Shown piece after piece: positions 5,519 to 11,466 of a stretch of 13,127 nucleotides of DNA. The DNA comes from Phascolarctobacterium sp. (GTDB lineage Bacteria; Bacillota; Negativicutes; Acidaminococcales; Acidaminococcaceae), in NCBI GenBank assembly GCA_019417125.1, contig DXVZ01000020.1, forward strand, positions 1 to 13,127, in the 5' to 3' direction. The stretch's first letter is position 1; each line of letters opens with the position of its first letter. A program made the translations under genes and the position numbers. The notes beneath the pieces were generated by a model that worked only from the letters and a program-made list of their open reading frames with translations, made no database searches and was not told the DNA's origin.

Positions 5519-6829
5519 TTATTGTAATATTTCCGTACCTGTATGTAAAGCAATTTTCTGCCGTCTGCGTGCGTTAAGCCTGTTCAGCAGGCTGCACTGC
5601 ATCATAAGCATCGATACGCACCAGAACAGCAGCCCCATGTCCATATTAAAATAAACGTGGTCGGTAAGCCCGCCAACGCAAATGCCCACCAGCGCTGCAA
5701 GGTACCCCTGCCCCACGGCGCGCAGCCACGGACGCACGCCAAAACGCGCCAGCTTATACGCATGCCAGGCAAAAATTAAAAGCACCAGCACAAACACAGC
5801 CAGCCCGTGCCAGCCAAGTTCCGCTAAAATGTTTAAAAACAGGTTATGGCAGTGGTACATAATAACGTTGGGGTTGTTTAAATAAAAATCGTATTCCGGG
5901 TATATATATTGAAAACCATACCAGCCGACGCCGTAAGGATGTTCTTCAATAATAAAAAGCGTGCTTTTAAGATAGGCAAAGCGCAGCGCAACGCTGGTAT
6001 CCTGCGTGCCAAAGATGGAGATTAACCTGTGCCACACAGCGCCGTGCATTAAATACACACCGCCAGCCGCACACACCGCCAGCGGAATAAGCCATTTGCG
6101 CCAAAAAAGCAAAAAGTAAAAGCTCAGCGCGCAGGCGCACGCCACCCAGTTGCCGCGCGAAAAGGTATAAATAAGGCTTACGACCAGTACCGCTGCCAGC
6201 ATCAACAAAAAGATACGGATTTTACCAGCCGTTATTTTTACAAACGGCAGCGCAAAACTTAACAGCAGCACCAGGTAGCCCGCAAAAATGTTGGGGTTAA
6301 TCAAAGTGCCGACGACACGCGTTTTAAGCTCCGGAAACTGCGCCGGGTCCACCCACGGGTCGGTGGGCACAACACCGGTAAAATGCTGGTAAATGCCAAG
6401 CAGCCCGTTTAAAAAGCCTGCTGCCAGCAGCACTGCCAAAATTTGCAGCGGGCGCGGCCAGCTTTTGGGGCTGTGCCAGTCAAAGTCCAGCTTACCGTCG
6501 CCGCCGTAGCGTAAAAACAGCCACACCAGCAAAACGTACTGCCCCACAACATAGCCAAAATTATAGGCAGAAACCGCGCTGTCCGCCGAAAAGCGCAGCG
6601 AATACCAAGTTATTGCCAATAGCAGGTACAAAAGCCCCTGCTGCACGCGCGGAAGCACCGGCACGCGCTTAATTTTGCGGTACTTAACAGCCACCGCCAG
6701 CCCTGCAAAAAAGGTTATGGAAACCATCAGCAGCGTAAACACCTGGTTTACGGGTATTACCGCCGCTGTAAACAGCAAAAGCAAATACACATATTTTTCT
6801 GCGCTGCGGTATTTGGCAAGGGCGTTCAT
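5519..6829 (-). CDS. O-antigen ligase/polymerase-family (Wzy_C) membrane protein
   Basis: A 436-residue polytopic inner-membrane protein with about ten to twelve hydrophobic segments. Family hallmarks are the GTLINPNIFAGY segment (about 174-185), FSRGNW (about 223-228), a large periplasmic-type loop (about 260-330) with EEHPYGVGWYGFQ, and HCHNLFLNILAELGW (about 326-340). Members join polysaccharide repeats to lipid A core, polymerise O-units, or glycosylate proteins; which applies cannot be read here. The ATG at 6829 overlaps the folC stop (TGATG), suggesting coupling. A GTG start at 6838 is possible and adds three residues. It is separated from the next gene by only 40 bases, with a promoter within its own 3' end. 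A lone ligase of this kind fits a diderm cell envelope, although monoderm polysaccharide polymerases share the fold. Confidence 0.85.
   Translation of the reverse strand: MNALAKYRSAEKYVYLLLLFTAAVIPVNQVFTLLMVSITFFAGLAVAVKYRKIKRVPVLPRVQQGLLYLLLAITWYSLRFSADSAVSAYNFGYVVGQYVLLVWLFLRYGGDGKLDFDWHSPKSWPRPLQILAVLLAAGFLNGLLGIYQHFTGVVPTDPWVDPAQFPELKTRVVGTLINPNIFAGYLVLLLSFALPFVKITAGKIRIFLLMLAAVLVVSLIYTFSRGNWVACACALSFYFLLFWRKWLIPLAVCAAGGVYLMHGAVWHRLISIFGTQDTSVALRFAYLKSTLFIIEEHPYGVGWYGFQYIYPEYDFYLNNPNVIMYHCHNLFLNILAELGWHGLAVFVLVLLIFAWHAYKLARFGVRPWLRAVGQGYLAALVGICVGGLTDHVYFNMDMGLLFWCVSMLMMQCSLLNRLNARRRQKIALHTGTEILQ
5521..5549 (-). promoter_or_regulatory. Sigma-A-type promoter of the sensor operon
   Basis: The minus strand reads TTTACA (5544-5549), a 17-base spacer, then TACAAT (5521-5526), each one base from consensus. 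Transcription would start near 5514, about 36 bases before the DRTGG start at 5478. The promoter lies inside the last codons of the O-antigen ligase-family gene, whose stop is at 5519. A second TATAAT occurs at 5510-5515 but has no good -35. The 9-base sequence CAGAAAATT occurs on both sides of the promoter (5552-5560 and 5501-5509), possibly by chance. Confidence 0.6.
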
Positions 6830-8133
6830 CAATGGCACCTTGCCTTTTCTTCCAACAGCCTTGCTTTAAACGTGCCAACCAAATACAGTGAGCCGCAAAT
6901 AACTACTACGCCGTCTTTTCCGGCTTCATCCAGCGCTTCCAGGTACGCCTCGTACACATCGCTATGCGGCGCGGCGTTAGCGCCGATGATGTTTGCCAGT
7001 TCTTCCGGCTTAGCGGCACGCGCGCCTCCGTCCGCCGGTACGGTATACGCCAAATCAAACGGGCGCACAATGGTATGCAGAACGTGCTGCATATCCTTAT
7101 CACCCATCATGCCGATAACAAACACGCGCTTTTGTGTGGGGTAATATTTATCCAGTGCCTTGCGCAAAGCTTCCGCGCCGTTAGGATTATGCGCGCCGTC
7201 CAAAATAACGTCCGGCTTTTGGGCAATACGCTCCAAACGTCCGGGCCAAAAAGTATTGGCCACGCCGATGTGCAGCGCCAGCTCATTAATACGGTCATCC
7301 TGTTTGGAAACCAGCTTCGCCGCCACAACAGCAACCGAAGCATTGGCAATTTGGTGCTCGCCAGGCAGTTTAATAGTATAATCACTGCTGTACACGTCGC
7401 CAGCGTGCAGGGTAAAGGTTTGCCCGTCCATCGTACTTGCCTTTTCCTCCCCCCAAAAGGCACGTCCGTAAATATACACCGGCGCCTGCTTAAACATGCT
7501 TACCGCGCGGATAGGGCCGATAGCATCGTCGCCAACTGCCGCCGTAACCACGGGCACTTTTTCTTTTATAATACCGGCTTTCTGCATGGCAATGCGCTCA
7601 ATGGTGCTGCCCAATTTGTCGCAATGGTCCAGCGCTATGTTAGTAATAACGCTTACCACCGGCGTAATTACGTTAGTACTGTCCCACAGGCCGCCTAAGC
7701 CGACTTCGATAACGGCGTAATCAACCTTTGCCAGCGCAAAATGCAGAAATGCCGCCGCTGTTAAAATTTCAAACTGCGTAGGCTGTTCGCATACGCCTTT
7801 TGCAACAATGTTATCCGCAGCGCGCTTAACAGCTGTAATTGCCAGCGCAAAATCTTCGTCGCTGATATCCTTATTGTTAACGCTGATGCGCTCGTTATAT
7901 TTTACAAGGTGGGGTGATACAAACTTGCCTACCTTTAAATTGCTTGCCAGCAAAATATTGGCAATCATGCTGCTTACCGAACCTTTGCCGTTGGTGCCGG
8001 TTACATGCACCGTTTTAATTTTGTCCTGCGGGTTATCAAGCTCTTTCAGCAGCGCTTCAATGCGCTCCATGCCAAGCTTAATGCCAAATTTGCCAAGGCT
8101 TTCCAAATAAGCCAAACTGTCGTTATAATTCAT
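6829..8133 (-). CDS. folC: Folylpolyglutamate synthase / dihydrofolate synthase FolC
   Basis: A 434-residue Mur-ligase-family enzyme that adds glutamate to folates with ATP, and in many bacteria also makes dihydrofolate from dihydropteroate. The P-loop is VTGTNGKGS (44-52). It is followed by SPHLVKYNERI (73-83), EVGLGGLWDSTN (143-154), TNIALDHCDKLG (164-175), and MQKAGIIK (183-190), where K185 is the expected carbamylated lysine. PGRLER is at 297-302 and LDGAHNPNG at 311-319 in the C-terminal domain. Length is normal. GGGAGAG lies 5 bases before the ATG. It follows valS after 74 bases that contain a terminator-like hairpin. valS-folC is a common Firmicute pair. Its stop overlaps the start of the O-antigen ligase-family gene. 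Confidence 0.95.
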   Translation of the reverse strand: MNYNDSLAYLESLGKFGIKLGMERIEALLKELDNPQDKIKTVHVTGTNGKGSVSSMIANILLASNLKVGKFVSPHLVKYNERISVNNKDISDEDFALAITAVKRAADNIVAKGVCEQPTQFEILTAAAFLHFALAKVDYAVIEVGLGGLWDSTNVITPVVSVITNIALDHCDKLGSTIERIAMQKAGIIKEKVPVVTAAVGDDAIGPIRAVSMFKQAPVYIYGRAFWGEEKASTMDGQTFTLHAGDVYSSDYTIKLPGEHQIANASVAVVAAKLVSKQDDRINELALHIGVANTFWPGRLERIAQKPDVILDGAHNPNGAEALRKALDKYYPTQKRVFVIGMMGDKDMQHVLHTIVRPFDLAYTVPADGGARAAKPEELANIIGANAAPHSDVYEAYLEALDEAGKDGVVVICGSLYLVGTFKARLLEEKARCH

Positions 8134-8154
8134 TGTTTCTCTCCCGTTATGTAA

Positions 8155-8190
8155 TATAAAAACGGTGCGGTCAAAACTGCCGCACCGTTT
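8155..8190 (-). terminator. Terminator-like hairpin between valS and folC
   Basis: A perfect 11-bp stem, AAACGGTGCGG (8180-8190 read on the minus strand) pairing with CCGCACCGTTT (8160-8170), encloses a 9-base loop and is followed by TTTAT. It lies 18 bases past the valS stop. It should end or reduce transcription into folC. No convincing separate folC promoter is visible, so partial read-through is likely. The T-run is short, so termination may be incomplete. Confidence 0.75.
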
Positions 8191-8207
8191 CAGACCTTTA
8201 TTTAATT

Positions 8208-10865
8208 TTACTTTAATTCTGCCAAATATGCCATACGTTTTTTTACGGCATCAATTTTGCCGCTCAGTTCTTCGTATTTAGCACGCTCTTTGGCAATAAC
8301 GTCTTCCGGCGCTTTAGCCAAAAAGCCTGCGTTGTTCAGTTTGCCGCCTGCACGCTGCAAATCTTTTTCCATCGTAGCAAGCTCTTTGCTTAAACGCTGG
8401 GTTTCTTTGTCAACATCAATAAGCCCAGCCAGCGGCAGGTAAACCTCAATGCCGGTAACAACCGCCGCCATAGCGTTTTCGGGCTTCTCGCCGTCCAGCG
8501 CGCGCAGCTGCAAATTATCAATGCCGCCCAGCAGCTTAATGTAGCCGTCGTTAGCGGCAACAACCTCGCGCAGGTCGTCTGCAACAAGCATTACCGCCGG
8601 TATTTTTTTGCCAGGGTTGGCGTTAACTTCGGCACGCATATTGCGGATGGCTTTAATGCTGTCCATAATGGCGTTCATGCCGCGTTCCGCTTCGGTGTCA
8701 ACAAGGCTTTCATCGGCAACAGGCCATTTAGAAATCATAATGCTTTCCGCTTCGTGCGGCAGGCACTGGTAAATTTCTTCGGTAATAAACGGCATGTACG
8801 GGTGCAAAAGCTTCATAGCAGATATCAGCACGGTTGCCAGTACATGCTGCGCCGTTGCGCGTTCAGCCGCCGCTTCTTTGTTGTAAAGGCGCGGTTTGGC
8901 AATTTCAATGTACCAATCGCACACTTCGCTCCAAATAAAGTCGTAAATAGCACGGCCTGCTTCACCCAATTCAAAACGCTCCAGCAAACCGGTAACATCT
9001 TTAATAGTATCCTGCAAACGGGAAAGAATCCATTTGTCGGCAAGCGTATAAGGCGCAAGTTCCGCATCCTTATCGTAGCCTTCCATATTCATCAGCGCAA
9101 AACGCGATGCATTCCAAATCTTGTTGGCAAAGTTGCGGGTGCCTTCCACGCGTTCCCAATAAAAACGCATATCGTTGCCCGGCGTGTTGCCGGTAATCAG
9201 CATAAAGCGCAGGGTATCGGCGCCGTATTTTTCAATAACTTCCAGCGGGTCGATGCCGTTGCCGAGAGATTTGCTCATTTTGCGTCCCTGGCTGTCGCGT
9301 ACCAAACCATGGATGAATACTTTTTCAAACGGAATTTCTTTCATAAACTCCATGCCCATAATCAGCATGCGCGCTACCCAGAAGAAAATGATATCGTAAC
9401 CGGTAACCAAAACGCTCGTCGGATAAAACTGTTTTAACAACTCGGTGTTATCCGGCCAGCCCATGGTAGAAAACGGCCACAGAGCGGAGCTGAACCAGGT
9501 GTCCAGCGCGTCCTCATCCTGATGAATATGCGTGCTGCCGCATTTCGGGCATTTTTCCAAGTCGGTGCGGCTGGCGCTCATTTCGCCGCAGTCGTCGCAG
9601 TACCAAACCGGAATGCGGTGTCCCCACCAAATCTGGCGGCTAATGCACCAATCGTGAATGTTTTCCATCCAGCCAGTGTAATTTTTGGTAAAGCGCTCCG
9701 GCACAAACTGGGTGCGCCCGTCGGTAACGCAATCCACAGCGGCTTTAACCAACGGCTGCATTTTTACAAACCACTGCGTGGAAACCAGCGGCTCTACAAT
9801 GTTGTGGCAGCGCTGGCAATGGCCTACGGCGTGGCTGTGTTCTTCTATTTTAACAAGGTAGCCTTCTTCTTTTAAGCGGGCAACAATCTGTTTGCGGCAC
9901 TCGTAGCGTTCCAAACCTGCAAACGGGCCTGCTTCTTCAGTCATAATGCCGTCTTTGCCAATAACGACAATTTCCGGCAGGTTATGGCGCTGACCCATTT
10001 CGTAGTCATTGGGGTCATGCGACGGCGTAATTTTTACGGCGCCGGTACCAAACTTGGTATCTACATAGCTGTCGGCAATAACGGGTATTTCTCTGCCGAT
10101 AATAGGCAGGCGCAGCGTTTTACCGATGAGGTGCGCATAACGCCCGTCCTCGGGGTTAACAGCAACAGCAGTATCGCCGGGGATGGTTTCCGGACGGGTG
10201 GTGGCAATTGTCAGATAGGTATCTTCTTCGCCGATAACCGGGTAACGCACATACCACAAATGACCCGGGGTGTCTTCGTGCTCAACTTCAATATCGCTGA
10301 GCGCGGTTTGGCAGTTTACGCACCAGTTGGTAATGCGCGTGCCTTTATAAATAAGCCCTTTTTCAAACAGGCTTACAAAAGTTTCGCGCACGGCGCGGCT
10401 GCACCCTTCGTCCATAGTAAAGCGTTTGCGCTCCCAGTCGCACGAAATGCCCAGGCATTTCAGCTGGTTAATAATGCGGTCGCCATATTCTTCTTTCCAT
10501 GCCCAAACGCGCTTAACAAATTCTTCGCGGCCCAGGTCATAGCGGGTTTTGCCTTCTTCTTTTTTCAAAACTTCTTCAACTTTAATCTGTGTTGCCAGGC
10601 CTGCGTGGTCATAACCAGGCATCCACAGGGTGTTATCGCCCATCATGCGGTGCCAGCGGATTAAAATATCCTGCAAGGTATTATCCAGCGCATGGCCCAT
10701 GTGCAGCTTGCCCGTAATATTTGGGGGTGGGATTACAATGCTGAACGGCTTTTTGCCCGGTTCAGGCTCAGCGTGAAAATACCTGTTCTTTTCCCAAAAT
10801 TCATACCATTTCTTTTCAACAGAAGCGGGGTCGTAAACCTTGGGGATGTTGTGTTCTTCTGTCAT
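8208..10865 (-). CDS. valS: Valyl-tRNA synthetase
   Basis: An 885-residue class Ia aminoacyl-tRNA synthetase that charges tRNA-Val. The HIGH motif is PPPNITGKLHMGHA (46-59, HMGH at 55-58) and KMSKS is at 529-533. Between them lies the CP1 editing domain with TTRPETIPGDTAV (222-234), VDTKFGTGAVKITPSHDPND (268-287 region) and GHCQRC (348-353), a zinc-type cysteine pair, plus CDDCGEM and KCPKCG (438-443). The QWFVKM and SRQIWWGHRIPVWY blocks are typical. The end (about 815-885) is the coiled-coil arm of ValRS. The ATG at 10865 has GGAGG 7 bases upstream. Transcription is controlled by the T-box leader upstream. All key motifs are intact and length is usual. Confidence 0.98.
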   Translation of the reverse strand: MTEEHNIPKVYDPASVEKKWYEFWEKNRYFHAEPEPGKKPFSIVIPPPNITGKLHMGHALDNTLQDILIRWHRMMGDNTLWMPGYDHAGLATQIKVEEVLKKEEGKTRYDLGREEFVKRVWAWKEEYGDRIINQLKCLGISCDWERKRFTMDEGCSRAVRETFVSLFEKGLIYKGTRITNWCVNCQTALSDIEVEHEDTPGHLWYVRYPVIGEEDTYLTIATTRPETIPGDTAVAVNPEDGRYAHLIGKTLRLPIIGREIPVIADSYVDTKFGTGAVKITPSHDPNDYEMGQRHNLPEIVVIGKDGIMTEEAGPFAGLERYECRKQIVARLKEEGYLVKIEEHSHAVGHCQRCHNIVEPLVSTQWFVKMQPLVKAAVDCVTDGRTQFVPERFTKNYTGWMENIHDWCISRQIWWGHRIPVWYCDDCGEMSASRTDLEKCPKCGSTHIHQDEDALDTWFSSALWPFSTMGWPDNTELLKQFYPTSVLVTGYDIIFFWVARMLIMGMEFMKEIPFEKVFIHGLVRDSQGRKMSKSLGNGIDPLEVIEKYGADTLRFMLITGNTPGNDMRFYWERVEGTRNFANKIWNASRFALMNMEGYDKDAELAPYTLADKWILSRLQDTIKDVTGLLERFELGEAGRAIYDFIWSEVCDWYIEIAKPRLYNKEAAAERATAQHVLATVLISAMKLLHPYMPFITEEIYQCLPHEAESIMISKWPVADESLVDTEAERGMNAIMDSIKAIRNMRAEVNANPGKKIPAVMLVADDLREVVAANDGYIKLLGGIDNLQLRALDGEKPENAMAAVVTGIEVYLPLAGLIDVDKETQRLSKELATMEKDLQRAGGKLNNAGFLAKAPEDVIAKERAKYEELSGKIDAVKKRMAYLAELK

Positions 10866-10900
10866 ATTCTTTCCTCCAGTCTTAATGCGGCACTTATAAT

Positions 10901-10931
10901 AAAAAACGTCCTGCTCATAACGAACAGGACG
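10901..10931 (-). terminator. Rho-independent terminator of the valS T-box leader
   Basis: On the minus strand CGTCCTGTTC (10922-10931) pairs with GAGCAGGACG (10907-10916), including one G-U pair, around a 5-base loop. It is followed by TTTTTT (10901-10906). It lies 9 bases after the T-box sequence, as expected for the terminator that competes with the antiterminator when tRNA-Val is charged. Confidence 0.88.
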
Positions 10932-10939
10932 ACAAAAAT

Positions 10940-10952
10940 CGCGGTACCACCT
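10940..10952 (-). promoter_or_regulatory. T-box sequence (antiterminator, tRNA acceptor-end binding)
   Basis: AGGTGGTACCGCG matches the T-box consensus except for one fewer G. Its UGGU can pair with the ACCA end of an uncharged tRNA with discriminator A, as in tRNA-Val. A small CCGGC/GCCGG hairpin (10959-10972) just upstream fits stem III. Confidence 0.92.
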
Positions 10953-11041
10953 ATTTTCCCGGCATTAGCCGGACACCTTTAAACGCCTAACGCGCGCCTG
11001 CGGGCAAACTTACTATTGGTTCAGCCTGCCAACTCCCGGAC

Positions 11042-11044
11042 TAC
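11042..11044 (-). promoter_or_regulatory. T-box specifier codon GUA (Val)
   Basis: The triplet directly follows GAA on the 3' strand of the predicted specifier loop and reads GUA, matching the UAC anticodon of tRNA-Val and the valS gene downstream. The next triplet is also a valine codon (GUC), so the register could be off by one codon without changing the amino acid. Confidence 0.7.
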
Positions 11045-11152
11045 TTCAAAGCCATTGCTTTAGGCACGTTGCAGCCGTGCGCGCCCTCTCTGCAAAAGCC
11101 TGTGCTTTTACTACTTCCGTTCATAGTTTTTAACAATATTTTGATAGTTACT

Positions 11153-11181
11153 ATCTTATCAATTTAGCGGCGCGCTGTCAA
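11153..11181 (-). promoter_or_regulatory. Promoter of the valS T-box transcript
   Basis: A consensus TTGACA (11176-11181) is followed by 17 bases and TAAGAT (11153-11158), with TGA directly upstream giving an extended -10. The start would be near 11146, placing the whole T-box in the leader. The -35 is nested in a short inverted repeat, GCGCT-TGAC-AGCGC, of unknown meaning. The promoter is 18 bases past the stop of the Cys-rich small gene. Confidence 0.75.
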
Positions 11182-11198
11182 GCGCATAAGTGGTTTTG

Positions 11199-11369
11199 TT
11201 ATTTTGTTTTCTGCGAAATTTCATGGCAATGGCAGCACCCGCCCGAACAACTGCTGCAGCCGCTTTCGGAGCAACCGATGCATTCGCCGCGGCGGAATTT
11301 CTTCCAGCAGTAGCGTGCCGCCATAACAATCGCAGCAAGTAAAACAGCGCTGATAACCCAAGTAGCCAT
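11199..11369 (-). CDS. FeoB-associated Cys-rich membrane protein
   Basis: A 56-residue protein of the FeoB-associated Cys-rich type. Residues 4-19 (WVISAVLLAAIVMAAR region) form a single transmembrane helix at the N-terminus, followed by a basic stretch (WKKFRRGE) and a Cys-rich tail. Cysteines are at 21, 30, 33, 38, 41, 45, 46 and 48, with CIGC, CSSC and CCHCH patterns suited to metal binding. Such proteins lie next to feoB in many Firmicutes and are thought to help ferrous iron transport; the mechanism is not established. The ATG at 11369 has AAGGGG about 10 bases upstream. It follows feoB by 97 bases containing a hairpin and a possible promoter. It could be overlooked because of its size, but family features are clear. 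Confidence 0.88.
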   Translation of the reverse strand: MATWVISAVLLAAIVMAARYCWKKFRRGECIGCSESGCSSCSGGCCHCHEISQKTK

Positions 11370-11404
11370 AGCCGTTTACCCCTTTCTTTAAAAGACGCCG
11401 TAAA

Positions 11405-11429
11405 CTGCGCAGGCGTAAATCCTGCGCAG
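11405..11429 (-). terminator. Stem-loop between feoB and the Cys-rich small gene
   Basis: A perfect 9-bp stem, CTGCGCAGG/CCTGCGCAG, with a 7-base loop lies 38 bases past the feoB stop. On the minus strand it is followed only by TTTACGG, so the T-run is weak. It may be a partial terminator or an mRNA-stability element that sets lower expression of the small gene. Confidence 0.5.
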
Positions 11430-11445
11430 CTTACATTTTAACGTT

Positions 11446-11454
11446 ATTATATCA
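11446..11454 (-). promoter_or_regulatory. Possible extended -10 promoter for the Cys-rich small gene
   Basis: The minus strand reads TGATATAAT, a perfect TATAAT (11446-11451) with an upstream TG. No good -35 is seen at 16-18 bases. If used, the start would be near 11439, and the stem-loop at 11405-11429 would lie in the 5' leader of the small gene. Confidence 0.3.
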
Positions 11455-11466
11455 CAAAATTTTCAA

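Larger units (their letters stand above)
10898..11146 (-). promoter_or_regulatory. T-box riboswitch leader of valS (valine specifier GUA)
   Basis: This is the untranslated leader before valS, occupying most of the gene-free stretch 10866-11198. It senses uncharged tRNA-Val and lets transcription pass the terminator when valine is scarce. The 5' side of the specifier loop shows AGTAGTA (11109-11115) and the 3' side shows GAA (11045-11047) followed by GTA at 11042-11044. This AGUA/GAA arrangement flanks the specifier in T-boxes, so the specifier is read as GUA, a valine codon, followed by a purine. AGAGAGG near 11088-11094 and GCTGCAA near 11070-11076 fit the distal stem I loops. Stem III, T-box and terminator follow. 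The class is clear; the exact stem boundaries are by eye. Confidence 0.93.

Noticed and set aside
6964..7698. Plus-strand open frame of 244 codons opposite folC
   Set aside because: folC motifs are intact on the minus strand and the antisense translation shows no family features.
8754..10664. Two plus-strand open frames of about 226 codons opposite valS
   Set aside because: Both are shadows of the highly conserved valS reading frame and have no convincing ribosome binding site or domain.
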